64,000 nt of DNA from Solen grandis. Taxonomy: Eukaryota > Mollusca > Bivalvia > Adapedonta > Solenidae. Of this stretch, positions 11,001 through 21,589 are shown piece by piece (within the stretch, counting starts at the first letter, position 1; each line of letters starts with the position of its first letter). The translations under genes and the position numbers were made by a program. Below the pieces are notes generated by a model. It made no database searches, was not told the origin of the DNA, and saw nothing but the letters and a program-made list of their open reading frames with translations. The DNA lies in NCBI GenBank assembly GCA_021229015.1, contig CM037783.1, positions 3,254,725 to 3,318,724 of the forward strand, given 5' to 3'.

Positions 11001-12927
11001 GGCCTTATTAAATCAAAACTAAAAATATAAAATATAAGGAAGTAACAAGAATTCTTGATAAGTTATTTATTCTAATGATTTATAGTAAATGCGAAAGAAT
11101 GTGTTGAAAATGTTGCAATGAACGTGGTTGAAGAAAATTTTGGTGTATAATTAGTTAAAGTTGCGTCCCTTTAATCACTAAGTCACCTGGTGATTAAATA
11201 CACAGGTTTGACCGTGTTGATCTGAACTGATATTTCATATACTAAAGTGTTATTCATTTTGATGATAAATGATCAACATTATTTTAAAAATGTGAGTTAA
11301 ATTAGCAGAAACATGAGGCAGACCCATAGCTGTTCATTAAAAATGCAATACCATAGAAATGTCAATTTAGCTCGAATATGTTGCATCTCTTAGTTTGTAA
11401 CAATACATTTATCATTTACGACGGACCTTTGGTAAAAAATAGGTTTACAAAAACTTGCCTGATCCCTAATATTACTTACGGATTAGCTGCCAATTAATAA
11501 AAACGGAATCTAAAGGCCACCGATTCGGGTGATTTTTTAAACGAATTCCGGTAAACTATCTGAACAAGCGTTCTAAAAATAGAATTCTAGCGCAGTGCTC
11601 TCCAATGACAAACATGTGTTATGTAATCGGTTTCCCAAGTGCTTACCAAATTATAGGTATGGAGAGTTTTCTTGTGTATGTTCTCCTGTGTTTCAAGGGC
11701 ACGTAATGTTAACAGGGAAGAGCAATGCTCTCCAATGAAAAACAGGGGTTATGTAAGTAGATTTCATTTTCTCTGAAGAACTTTTTTACGGTTTAGGAGG
11801 CCATATAGGTGCCTGGTACATATAGTTTAAACAAACACCTCAACTTTCCCAAAGGGAATCGTGTACACTATGCACGGATTGAACATGGGGGCACTCGTCA
11901 GGATCCTGTGCAGGTACAGACGCTGAAAATATGCACGACCTATGAGGACCGATCTAACCACGTGACCCAATAATTCCAAGGAGTAGGAGAATTAATTTCC
12001 TACAGTCATTTAATACATCAGTCCGGCTAATCGTTTAACCTAGAGAGACAATTCTTTGAATAGAGTCGAAAGAAAGATTGATTTTTTTTAAATTTATTTT
12101 CACATTATTTTCTGTATTACGAAGATTTTATGTAGTATTGCAACTTTAAGCGTTACCAAGACATTTGTGGCGTTAACCAGCTTGATTCACCAAAGTGAGT
12201 CCAAAATATGTCCCCGATTGATGCCACCTATAAAACAATGTGTCTGTCTAGCTTAATCCCACCGGCACACACAGTACACTGGGTGCTTTGATTTACATAT
12301 GTACACCTAAGGTGTAAACCTTATTTACGCATGCGTGCATTTTCACTGCTTTGGAGTCAGACGGGGCAAACATGTGGAGCTTTGACGCTGACTGCGTTGA
12401 AGGATATATACCTGTATTTTCATAAAAGGAAACTATATTTGGAAAAAAAATGGAAGGTGATCTTACGATTCAAAGGCACAGACGTCCGTTTAACTCGACT
12501 CGAAGTAAGCTTTTTCTATTCCTTAACCTTATTATTGAAGTGTTTTGAAAACAAAAGTAGCTTGCCTATTAGAAAAGAAAATGCCATATACTGATTTGAC
12601 ATATTTTTTTCGAAAACAGTTTGAAAACAAGTACAAAAATGCTGCCTGTGGCAGCACATTGAAATAAGCACGGCGGGAAAGAAAAACTGATAATAAAATC
12701 TATGTGGGCTAACAGGAAAACAAATTGTTTTTTATTTTATTTTCACATAACCTTTATTGAGATGTGAACTTGTTTACGTAAATATATATATTTAAGCACA
12801 TGTACATAAATGGAAAACTAGTGCCAAGTCTTGAAGAGAATCTTAAAATGAAAAAAAGACACACAATAAGTAAAAACATTGAAACAAAGGCCTATTAAAT
12901 ATACACAAAAAAGTTTCAAATTAAGAA
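11001..12927. other. No clear gene; one diverged direct repeat and one candidate small exon
   Basis: GCTCTCCAATGA followed by an AAACA-G-GTTATGTAA segment occurs at about 11597 and 11728, 131 bp apart. An ATG at 12450 opens MEGDLTIQRHRRPFNSTR and runs into a good donor (CGAA|GTAAGC, GT at 12505); a longer frame 12331-12594 overlaps in another phase. Neither product is recognised. Nothing else is supportable. Confidence 0.3.
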
Positions 12928-12985
12928 GGCGAGAAAAATGTGCAGCCAGACTAGGACTTAAACCAGGGACCACTTACGGAAGTTT
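12928..12985 (-). mobile_element. SINE head fragment (Lys-type head), reverse strand
   Basis: GAAAAATGTGCAGCC and TTAAACCAGGGACCA are the reverse complement of the segment following the B box in the SINE at 13434 (CTGGTTTCAAGTC, GGCTGCACATTTTTCTC). Only about 55 bp is recognisable. Confidence 0.55.
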
Positions 12986-13433
12986 CCCATTAATAACAGT
13001 TACATATTCCTTGCCAATTTGGAATCCGTTGCAGGATTTACAGAGATCAAATTAATAATGTTCCTGATCATTGGAGACACTATAATGATCCCTTGTTCGG
13101 TGCAAAATAACCAAGTGAGAAAATAAAAGACCAAGATTTCAGTCTTGGACCCCCAGTTTAAAGGGCGATTGTTCTACTGGCTAAGTTATTGGACTGTTAC
13201 AACCGGAACCGTTTTTCTATTGTTTTCCACAGCCACTCCTATTTTCTAGTTATTGCAAGCTGAAAAAAGTCGAAAATGAAGACAATTAAGTTTTATAATT
13301 TTAAATATACAGTGTGTGAACATCAGTAATAGATTTGCTTTGGTATTTAAACACATAAATAAGATAGAGCGTCCAGAAATGCGGCTTCGCATACTGCATA
13401 TTACTCACATAGATGTGTATGCCGTATATGCTA

Positions 13434-13575
13434 CCGGCCGGGTAGCTCAATCAGTCGGTAGAGCATTCGCCCTGTAAGCAGAAAAAGACCCTGGTTTCAA
13501 GTCTCGGTCAGGCTGCACATTTTTCTCACCCTGTGACATTAGGCACACAACGACTGTGACATAGGTGCCAGGTCT
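13434..13575 (+). mobile_element. tRNA-headed SINE, second family (Lys/Thr-like head)
   Basis: GGGTAGCTCAATCAGTCGG and GTAGAGCATTCG form the A-box half of a tRNA-like head, and CTGGTTTCAAGTC is the B box. The body continues GGCTGCACATTTTTCTCACC, CTGTGACATT. Acceptor-stem pairing is poor and no proper 3' tRNA end follows, so this is a retroposon head and not a tRNA gene. A shorter, headless relative lies at 13685-13750. Confidence 0.6.
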
Positions 13576-13684
13576 GTCTAATTACACCTGCACATAGTTA
13601 TATTTACCGGTACCCAATAACTCCTAGAATTCATGAAGGGGGATAATGTACCAATTACTCACAACAGGTTAGAAAGATGTGTAT

Positions 13685-13750
13685 GCAGCCAAGAAGCTGT
13701 CAGTAGTGCATTTGCCTTGTAAAAAAAATTTCTCACCCTGTGACATTATA
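13685..13750 (+). mobile_element. SINE fragment related to the 13434 copy
   Basis: CAGTAGTGCATTTGCC then TTTCTCACCCTGTGACATTA, matching the 13434 SINE with its B-box segment deleted. ATTACTCACA and AGATGTGTATGC occur before both copies, so a larger unit was probably duplicated. Confidence 0.5.
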
Positions 13751-14162
13751 TAGGTGTAATTAAAATTGATAGAGTACGTTTTTATTTTGAAATGGACATT
13801 TTGATGATGTTAATAAATTAATCTCTAATCATGATAAAAATAGAATGGGATACGAAAGGATCAATTCCGAATTGCTACATATTTTGTCTTCATATCCAGC
13901 ATTAAGTGCAACGAGTATTCATTTCTGGATTTGTTTGCGTGTTATCCCTGTGTTTTTTTTTTATTTCATTCATGCTCCCTCAATTATAGGCCAAAAAAAA
14001 TAATCATGTTTTATAACGAAAATATGCCGTAATTGCAACCGAAAAGATTTTAAACCCATAGACAACCTACAAATCAAATACAGTATGCCCGGTGGTGATC
14101 CGCCGTGCACTGAATACTGCAGTGTTTATGGACACATAGCATGAATATAAGTCCGAAGAGTG

Positions 14163-14163
<1 letters not shown>

Positions 14164-14220
<57 letters not shown>
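14164..14220. repeat. (CAA)19 microsatellite
   Basis: Uninterrupted CAA triplets; the reverse frame reads as a poly-valine artefact. It directly abuts the B-box array. Confidence 0.95.
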
Positions 14221-14660
14221 CTCAGATATATTATCACTAAGACCCTATCAGACTTGGGTTCGAGTTCCTGTGGGCCCACTCAGATATATACTGAGACCCT
14301 AGCCGACTTGGGTTCGAGTTCCTGTGGGCTCACTTGGATATAATATCATTGAGAACCTAGCCGACTTGGGTTCGAGTCCCTGTGGGCTCACTTGGATATA
14401 ATATCACTGAGACCCTAGCCGACTTGTGTTCGAGTCCCTGTGGGCTCACTTGGATATAATATCACTGAGACCCTATCCGACTTGGGTTCGAGTCCCTGTG
14501 GGCTCACTTGGATATAATATCACTGAGAACCTAGCCGACTGGTTGAGTCCTGTGGTGGATATAATATCACTGAGACTCTAGCCGACTTGGGTTCGAGTCC
14601 CTGTAGGCACACTCAGATATACTGTCACTGAGACCCTAGCCGACTTGGGTTCGAGTCCCT
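14221..14660 (+). repeat. 58-bp satellite carrying Pol III B boxes, eight copies
   Basis: The monomer includes CACTGAGACCCTAGCCGACT and then GGGTTCGAGTCCCTGTGGGC. GGGTTCGAG-type boxes begin at 14256, 14310, 14368, 14426, 14484, 14540 (degraded), 14589 and 14647, mostly 58 bp apart. Four copies match the B-box consensus GGTTCGANTCC exactly. The last copy runs into a SINE tail of the 10686 family at about 14663, so the array looks like an internal expansion of the B-box part of a SINE. No A box is visible in the monomer. Confidence 0.8.
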
Positions 14661-14662
14661 GT

Positions 14663-14779
14663 GGACTGACTGTGGTTCTACTCTGGTGACCCTTTGACTC
14701 TGGATCTTCCTCCACCTGTAATTAGCTGGACATCGCAATATAACTGAAATACTGACGCAGTGACGGTGCATTCAAGCAC
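14663..14779 (+). mobile_element. SINE tail of the 10686 family
   Basis: Contains GGATCTTCCTCCACCTGTAA, TTAGCTGGACATCGC, TAACTGAAATACTGACG and CAGTGACGGT, matching the last third of the complete copy. Part of the body between B box and tail is deleted. Confidence 0.75.
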
Positions 14780-16879
14780 AACGTTGTATGTAGGTATAGT
14801 GGTAGATTGGAAGGTGTATAAATTCTGAATACATTTCAAATGTGAATCAGCTTTCTTTAAGAAATTCTTTATCACCGTATCTCTATAAAATATTGAACTT
14901 AGATATTCAGAAGAAAAAAAAATAGATACGCATCACTGATGATTAACAACTTTTCTATTTAGTAGCAACTAAAATTAAATTAATTTTAAGAGAGAACTTA
15001 CTGTCATGTATTGTAATACTTTGCTATTGAAAATTGTCTGCTTCGTTTAAGTTCACATCAAAAATATATCGGATATGTCAGGAAAGGAAGTTACTTCATT
15101 TCTATGGCGTTATGGCTTTATTCAAGGAATCTTGCAAAATGTTATGATGGAAATAAATAAGCGAGGTTTTAACTGTATGTCCTTATTCCAGACCAAAGGC
15201 ACTAGAACTGCAGACATGTCAATTTCATTGGAATGTTGATTACGATGTTTGGTCCCTCTGTACTGTATATTGAACATGGTAAGGAACGAAATGTGACATG
15301 ACTTGCTTTCGGAGGTCGTGTCTTTGCTCAGTTGTATGCTACCATTATATTTTAAGCGAAGTTCGTTCAGTCCGATATTCAACTAATACATAAAATAACG
15401 AATCACTATCAAAGGACAACCTTAACGAAGGAATGACACTAAATGTCAACATTTTGTATACTTTTATAAGTCTGTCATACTATCAATTTCCGTGTTTTTT
15501 TTTTTTTTTGTTTTTGTTTTTTTTTCCAGGCGATTTTAATTAGATAATTTAAAACATTCAATTTCCCACAATCTGTCGACGTCATTCACGTCGTCCAATC
15601 AGATCGCTCGATTCAAAATCTACAACTACAACAACAACATACGCCACCAAAAACCGGATGTTGATACAGAACAGAATTATTTATTTGTAAATAAAGGCCA
15701 CCGGCCCAAAATACACCTCAGTAAACATATATTACATAGAACAATTTCAAATCAAAGTAGAATTATATAGATATACAATGTATGTTGTTAATTATAATTT
15801 TAGGACTGCATATAAATACCAACAGAAGTTCCTGTCACAAACAAAAGAATATCACCATTTCAATAGTTTTGATACATACAGGGCTAATTTTCGAACAGCA
15901 TTCTAGTTTTTGATTTCATAAGCCTGTAAAAATCTCTAAATTACTATTTCCATGATACCAATTTAATAAGTACTGGTTTCTTAAAATAGTGTATTTCTCA
16001 CATTGAGAAAAATACATGGTATTCACACTCAACGACAGATATATTGAGATATATTGTATGAATTAAAACAGTGTATAATAATCTATTTTCTCTGGGTACA
16101 TTTACATGTCAAAAGTCAAGTCAAATTTCATAGAATATTTTTATAGTTTTAATGACGGTATGAATTATATATGTACATTCTGGACAATATTGGGCGTTTG
16201 TACAAGATCTAATTAAGTGGCGCAAATAACAAACCAATATTTGTGGTGGTATATATATATATTATATATACGCCACATAAATAGGTCTTATTTAGTATTG
16301 CATATTATGACAGCATACTCTAATAATGTTTAACTGTATCTGAATTAAGTCTCAAATGTCTTTTGTGTTTACAAATTATGTTAAATACAAATTGCAAATA
16401 CGGTGTCTATCATAATAAGAAGTGCATTTCAATGATAAAACTTAATTAAGTGACTCAAATATCAAAACTATGTATGTGGTGGTATATATATATATATATA
16501 TATATATATACAAATTGTACCTTTGGTGTACTTTGCGTATATGAACAACCTTTGGGAGACATTTTTATATATATGAAATAAAACCTCACAACTATGCATT
16601 ACATGCATTCTTTCACTAAATAGGCCTTGTTAAGTGTTATTAAACATATATCCTTATAGATTCGGTCAAAAATACATGTCATAAAAATATACATTTTTTC
16701 GCTGTCGCCTAACGGTAAAGCACTGGTTGTTTATGAAAAACTGCAACGTTTGGGAGACTGTAGCCGAAAGATTGCAATACGTGTGTATTTATATATATTA
16801 TTATACATAATTAAATTTTGCAATGTTTCAGTAAGACATATAGTGCAACTGTCCAATTAATATAGGCTTGTTTGTCCTC
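14780..16879. other. AT-rich stretch with simple repeats, no gene seen
   Basis: A T-rich tract lies at 15497-15526. TGTGGTGGTATATATATAT occurs at about 16242 and 16479, each preceded by a related TTAAGTG-C-CAAATA-CAAA segment, so a unit of about 240 bp is duplicated. TA runs end both copies. Short frames such as 15122-15382 (-) have no recognised family. Confidence 0.5.
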
Positions 16880-16887
16880 TACTGATG

Positions 16888-17010
16888 TTTACACCGGAGG
16901 GGACTTTAGGTTTGCCCTCCGTCTGTCTCGCTGTCTGTCCGTCCGTCCGTGCGTTCGGATGTCCGGAAATCTGGATCCCGCGGTAACTTAAAAACCGTTC
17001 AGGATAATAT
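16888..17010 (+). mobile_element. Possible pearl-type left end
   Basis: CCGGAGGGGACTTTAGGTTT with GCCCTCCG closes a small stem, followed by GTCTGTCTCGCTGTCTGTCC, the same hairpin-plus-GTCTGTCCG arrangement seen at 270. No tandem core follows, so this is probably a truncated copy. Confidence 0.35.
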
Positions 17011-17559
17011 TATGAAACGTGGTATATGATTAAACACGCATCTTTGTTGTTTTTTTCTCGGACAAAAATTCTGGTTGCTATGGTAAAAGGAAAATATGCA
17101 CCTCACCGATAGGAGACTCGTGTGTTGCGTGCCAGTTGCTTGTTTAACGGGGTTCGGAATATGGGTTTATGAAGTCGGCATCGGACTAATCTCAATAATT
17201 TAATTACCAGGTTTTCAATGAAAATAATATAACAATACGTTAGACATGCAGAATTCAAAGTTGCATTGTAGTAAAAACTTGGAACAGCCACCATTCATAG
17301 TCCGATGTCCAAACCCCGCACTTCGAACATCGTTTAAACATGTCTATTAGTAACATAGTCGATAGAGAGGTATGGTTGTCTCCTGGGAGACTGAGGCTCG
17401 CATCTCGGTCCGAAGAAATGCTACTTCTAGTAAACCAAGGAAAAACGCACCTAATTCTAATGTAAAGGTATAGTAAAAAAGGTGTAAAATAAAGGAAACG
17501 AATTATATTAATCACTCCAATAAGAAGTTCATTTTGTGTGTGAGTTTTAATATTCATAT

Positions 17560-17637
17560 TTAGACAAATCCAACCTTTGGGTTACATCGTTACGACCTTT
17601 CGGCGACACATGTCGCCCAAAGGTTGGATTCGTCTAA
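17560..17637. repeat. Perfectly stacked hairpin, copy 1
   Basis: Arms 17560-17581 and 17616-17637 pair over 21 of 22 positions (core CCAACCTTTGGG / CCCAAAGGTTGG), with a 34-nt spacer containing ACGACCTTTCGGCGACACA. The outer flanks are also inverted relatives (TTAATATTCATA on the left, TATGAATATTAA on the right), so the whole palindromic unit extends to about 17528-17670. Confidence 0.8.
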
Positions 17638-17718
17638 GTGTATATGTATTATGAATATTAACAATCACACATATATGTCTTTCATATTCGAGTATTTAGG
17701 GACGTATTTCACAACAGA

Positions 17719-17843
17719 AGAGCCATACCTTTGTTATCTTTAATTCATAATATACCCCAATTTGGTCTACACGACCACAGTTGTAGATTTGAGAGTATAA
17801 ATATTTGTTGGGGATGCATATGTGCAATTTGATCAGGTTTACT
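17719..17843 (+). repeat. Direct repeat, copy 1 (partner at 18694-18820)
   Basis: Begins GCCATACCTTTGTTATCTTT and includes GTTGGGGATGCATATGTGCA and TTGATCAGGTTTACT. The partner is nearly identical, 975 bp away in the same orientation, so the interval is a tandemly duplicated repeat unit. Confidence 0.8.
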
Positions 17844-17957
17844 CCAGTTAATGTTAAATATTGTAAAATAAGGGAAACTAATGTTAATAACTCCAATACG
17901 AAGTACATTTTGCGTATAGGTGAGTGTTAATATCCATAATATCATATATTTATTTAC

Positions 17958-18268
17958 GGCCCCCGGTGGCCGAGTGGTTATAGCGTCCGCCTCGGGAGCG
18001 GGAGGTTGTGGGTTCGGTCCCCGTGTGCGACATTCCAAAGTCATAAAAATATGGTACTGTTATAGCTCCCTTCCTTGGCGCTCAGCATATAAGGGTAATT
18101 GCAGGACTCGTTGGTCCGGTGTTAGGATAATGTGACTGGGTGTGGTATCATGCCACATGTCTACGGCAGTGTGGCAGCACTATATCTGTCTCAAGTAGAC
18201 ATTGTCTCCAAATTACTGAAATATTGTAGGTGGGACGTTAATCCAAACAAACAAACAAACAAACATAT
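17958..18268 (+). mobile_element. tRNA-derived SINE with AAAC tail, inserted in hairpin unit
   Basis: A box GGTGGCCGAGTGG near 17964, B box GGTTCGGTCCC near 18010. The body has ACTGTTATAGCTCCCTTCCT and CATGCCACATGTCTACGGC, and the tail is GGGACGTTAA then (CAAA)n. Related copies are at 18934 (+) and 26344 (-). The left flank (GTTAATATCCATA) and the right flank (TTTAGACAAATCC) are the two sides of the hairpin unit seen intact at 17528-17670, so the SINE inserted into the second unit. Confidence 0.85.
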
Positions 18269-18276
18269 ATATATAT

Positions 18277-18353
18277 TTAGACAAATCCAACCTTTGGGTT
18301 ACATTTTACGACCTTTCGGCGACACAAGTCGCTCAAAGGTTGGATTTGTCTAA
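18277..18353. repeat. Hairpin, copy 2
   Basis: Arms 18277-18298 and 18332-18353 pair over 21 of 22 positions, with a 33-nt spacer nearly the same as copy 1. Its 5' flank is displaced by the SINE ending at 18268. Confidence 0.8.
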
Positions 18354-18693
18354 ATGTATATGTATTATGAATATTTACGCTCACACATACACATAAATGT
18401 CTTTCATATATGAGTATTTTGTATTAATTCATTTTGATTTTACCCTCTCCTTGAGTTTGAGTTACTTCTTTTTGTTCAAGTTACCCTCTGGTATACCATA
18501 AATATTGTCCTTAATCCGAAAAAATAGGCTAAAAAGGAACATCTAGAACTACTCAGAGGTATACATGTGAACAATGGATTTTGATTAATATGTATCACTA
18601 AAATGCATGTTTACATTTGTTAGGTTCGTTTCTGTTACAACAGTTGTTTTTTAGCTTGAATTAACAAAAAGGGGGTATAATTTGAATGTAACA

Positions 18694-18820
18694 AAGCCAT
18701 ACCTTTGTTATCTTTAATTCATAATATACCCCCGTTTGGTCTACAGGACCACAGTTGTTGGACTTGAGAATATAAATATTTTGTTGGGGATGCATATGTG
18801 CAATTTGATCAGGTTTACTA
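18694..18820 (+). repeat. Direct repeat, copy 2
   Basis: Partner of 17719-17843; differs by scattered substitutions and single-base indels. Confidence 0.8.
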
Positions 18821-18933
18821 CAGCTAAAATTGACACTTAATTGACACAAATTACAATCAAAAGCTTTGAACCGAACCGATTGATTTATTTGAATAGAACT
18901 ACAAAGGTATCTACTTCTCCTACTATTTTCTCC

Positions 18934-19233
18934 AGTGGTCGAGTGGTTAGAGCGCCCGCATCGGTTGCAGGAGGTCGTTGGATCGATCCCCGGCCGCGAC
19001 ATATCAAAGTCGTAAACAATGGTACTGTTATAGCTCCCTTCCTAGGCGCTCAGCATATAAAGGTAGTTCCAGGTTTGATTGGCCCGGTGTCAGGATAATG
19101 TGACTGGGTATAATATCATGCCACATGTCTACGGCGTGATACTGCATTGTTGAAGCACTATATCTGTCTCAAGTACACATCATCACCAAATGACTGAAAT
19201 ACTGTCGGTGGGACGTTAAATCCAACAAACAAA
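18934..19233 (+). mobile_element. tRNA-derived SINE, same family as 17958
   Basis: A box AGTGGTCGAGTGGTTAG near 18938, B-box-like GGATCGATCCC near 18980, the shared body (TATAGCTCCCTTCCTAGGCG, CATGCCACATGTCTACGGC) and the tail GGGACGTTAAATCCAACAAA. CTACTTCTCCTACTA lies before it and CTACTTCTACTACC after it, a likely imperfect target duplication. Confidence 0.85.
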
Positions 19234-19706
19234 CTACTTCTACTACCAAAATTAGCTGGCCAGGGTTCAACATTAACTTTTTCAATCACTGGACCAGTAG
19301 TCCAGTAGCACAGAGAATTGACTAGACCTGACCTAATTTGAACTGGACCAAACTTTTTTGAGATAAACTCTGTAGTACAATATATTTAACATCACTTAAT
19401 AGTTATGCTCCTGTTGTATACCATGTATATTTTGAGGGATACACAGTCATATAATATTTTGAATAAAGATAAAATATGTACTTAACTTTTTTTTTTCATT
19501 AAACTGTTTCAACTTTTATTAAAGAACACCATGAGCATTTTAGACAACATATCAGCTCTATGGGTACATGAACAATGTCATTTGTTCTAAAAATCTTATG
19601 TTGCTTAATTTTCAACATTGTTGAACGCACAATGTCCATTGTTAATCTGAACAGTCCATATTAAAACAGTCTCTGCACTGACTAGTCAACTAATTTATTA
19701 TAAGAG

Positions 19707-19956
19707 CTAACATTGTGATTGTTTATTTCTTATCTGCAATGTTGATTCATTGTGACTTTTTATGTCATCAATTTTAAAGTTGTCTGTATGGTACCCTGAA
19801 TAAATCTACCCACAGTCTCAAATTTCCTGCAAGGCATACAGTATAGCACATCACACTGTTTTAATCGTCGTGACCCAAGCACGGGAAATCATTTTTCCAT
19901 TTTGCACAAAATTGGGGTTTGAGCTTTTGTTTTTCATACTCTTTTTGATTCCTCAT
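19707..19956 (-). pseudogene. hAT transposase N-terminus with TTF/BED-type zinc finger, frameshifted
   Basis: An ATG at 19956 opens MRNQKEYEKQKLKPQF and continues CAKWKNDFPCLGHDD to a stop at 19861. This resembles the F---W---FPWL-YD segment that precedes the TTF-type finger in ZNF862-like and related hAT proteins. Just past the stop, another frame reads CDVLYCMPCRKFETVGRFIQ, and a third NFKIDDIKSHNESTLQIRN, giving the expected Cys-x-x-Cys then downstream His. At least two frame changes and one stop separate them, so this is a dead relic. The rest of a normal 600+ residue transposase is absent. Identification is by motif reading, not by alignment. Confidence 0.6.
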
Positions 19957-20075
19957 TTCCCTTACATTTATTTGAAATTTTGCTACTTTTATTTGTCGAA
20001 ACCCAAATTTAAATAGGTCTATACTTAACATAAACGAGAAACATACGTCTGCTCGATTGTAACATATATGATGGT

Positions 20076-21075
20076 CTAACAAGTTTTCGGGGTACTAACG
20101 AGATCGATCCATATTTGCATATCAAATATAATTAAAATTTCAATTTAATTAGAATAAAGTGGTGCAACAACAAATTCTGTCACTCTATGTACACATTTGC
20201 CATATTTAAATCATCTCGATCAAAACAGCAGCGTTCATTCCAATGTAGGTCAACGGTGATAACTTAAAAAGTTACTAACAAATTTTCGGGGTATTTACAA
20301 AATTAAGCTCAACATACTCTATTAGTTTTATATACATCAAATTTCCATTTCAGGGAATTAATGCTGCTATGATTTGATATTTATAGGGCCTTTATTTCGT
20401 CTGAGATGCTGTTCTGATTTTTTTTTCTGATTGGCATCCACGGTCGGAAAAAAGTTGCACCTTATCCGGGAAAACTGCTGACCTTATACCCACCCCGTTC
20501 GCAATCATTTTTCATTTTAAACTTAATAACAGTTACCATTGATGACACATATGGATAACTAAAACATTTTTACACATATTTATCACAAAACATATACTTT
20601 ACACACCTTAAAAAGCTTCTTGCACAAGCTATTTTCCAACACCTTAAAATTCATAGCAAATGTCCGCCATTTTTTTATTCAGATTAAGCCATCATGCGAC
20701 TTATTATCCGGGTAATTGATAACATTTAATTTGCTTTCTGCGCAAAACACTAAACCTGTAAGGTGTATTAACTTGTGGTTAAAAGGTGTATTTAACGTTT
20801 GAAAATATGTAAATTTGAATAATTCAGACAAGTTTGATTTACAAAATAGCTATTCAAATACAAGTTCAAGATTTTAATGAATTGGACCTGCATCTTAAAC
20901 ATTGTCCCGAATTCACACAAGAAGCCACATGATGTCTTAATTTGAATATTAGAGCATGGCTGACATTTGTTTTGATCATATGGGACAGCGAAAACAACTC
21001 GTAATATCACGTTCACACGCGCAAATGGTGTAAAGGTAAAATACCCCGAAAACTTGTATACCCGAAAACTGGTTA
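20076..21075. repeat. Nested inverted repeat inside the hAT-like element
   Basis: CTAACAAGTTTTCGGGGTA at 20076-20094 is inverted relative to TACCCGAAAACTGGTTAG at about 21058-21075; a further TTTTCGGGGTA copy occurs at 20281 and its complement TACCCCGAAAA at 21042. This looks like a separate ~1-kb TIR element nested in the hAT, or hAT subterminal motifs. No target duplication is clear. A 74-residue frame at 20792-21016 (-) is unrecognised. Confidence 0.4.
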
Positions 21076-21589
21076 GTCAACCATACAAATAAAAAATAGG
21101 AAAATGGTCGGTGTAACATTTGGTTTTAGATATATATTTTTTTTAATTTATCTACCATAACAACACTCAAACTCATAAGACAAAGGAAAGATAGTAATCA
21201 CAGGCAACAAATTCAAACATTGCTTTTATTTCAACGATCAAACACATTTTCAATCATTTAGAGCATGCCGACAGAGCAAGTGCCCGTTTGCAATGCATCA
21301 ACAGCCAATCAAATAGCCGTACTTAATTTATTAACAAAATGCTAAACATAAACTTGGATTTTCCAAACTGGGATAACTAAAGCAAATGAAATTACATGTT
21401 AAAATCGATTTTTTTCATCAGAAATACATGTTGTTAATTAAATGCACGAATGGGAGGGGCAAATAATGAGTAATTGGTGGATTTTTAACTAGACCAATCG
21501 GACCAGTTACTTGTGGGCTTTACTAGACCGGACCGACTGTCTACTAGACAATGTCGTTCGATCGTAGGTTAATGTCGAACCCTGCTGGC

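Larger units (their letters stand above)
19261..21584 (-). mobile_element. hAT-like DNA transposon, internally deleted, 2,324 bp
   Basis: Left end CAGGGTTCAACATTAAC and right end the reverse complement of CAGGGTTCGACATTAAC form terminal inverted repeats, with subterminal ACTGGACC/ACTAGACC words on both sides. CTGGC is repeated at 19256-19260 and 21585-21589, a 5-bp target duplication. CAGGG-starting ends suit hAT; 5 bp fits the minority hAT group with 5-bp duplications, while most hATs make 8 bp. The interior encodes on the minus strand only the N-terminal zinc-finger part of a transposase (19707-19956), broken by frameshifts. No DDE or hAT dimerisation region is visible, so it is non-autonomous. 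Confidence 0.7.

Noticed and set aside
13434..13510. Functional tRNA gene
   Set aside because: The acceptor stem does not pair well, the anticodon region is distorted by inserted A residues, and the same SINE body follows in other copies.
14067..14279. Valine-rich protein
   Set aside because: It is the reverse reading of the (CAA)n tract.
16700..16735. tRNA A-box-like word (CGCCTAACGGTAAAGC)
   Set aside because: No B box or SINE body downstream; insufficient alone.
17958..18033. tRNA-Ser/Leu gene
   Set aside because: Head is followed by the shared SINE body and AAAC tail; no proper 3' acceptor strand.
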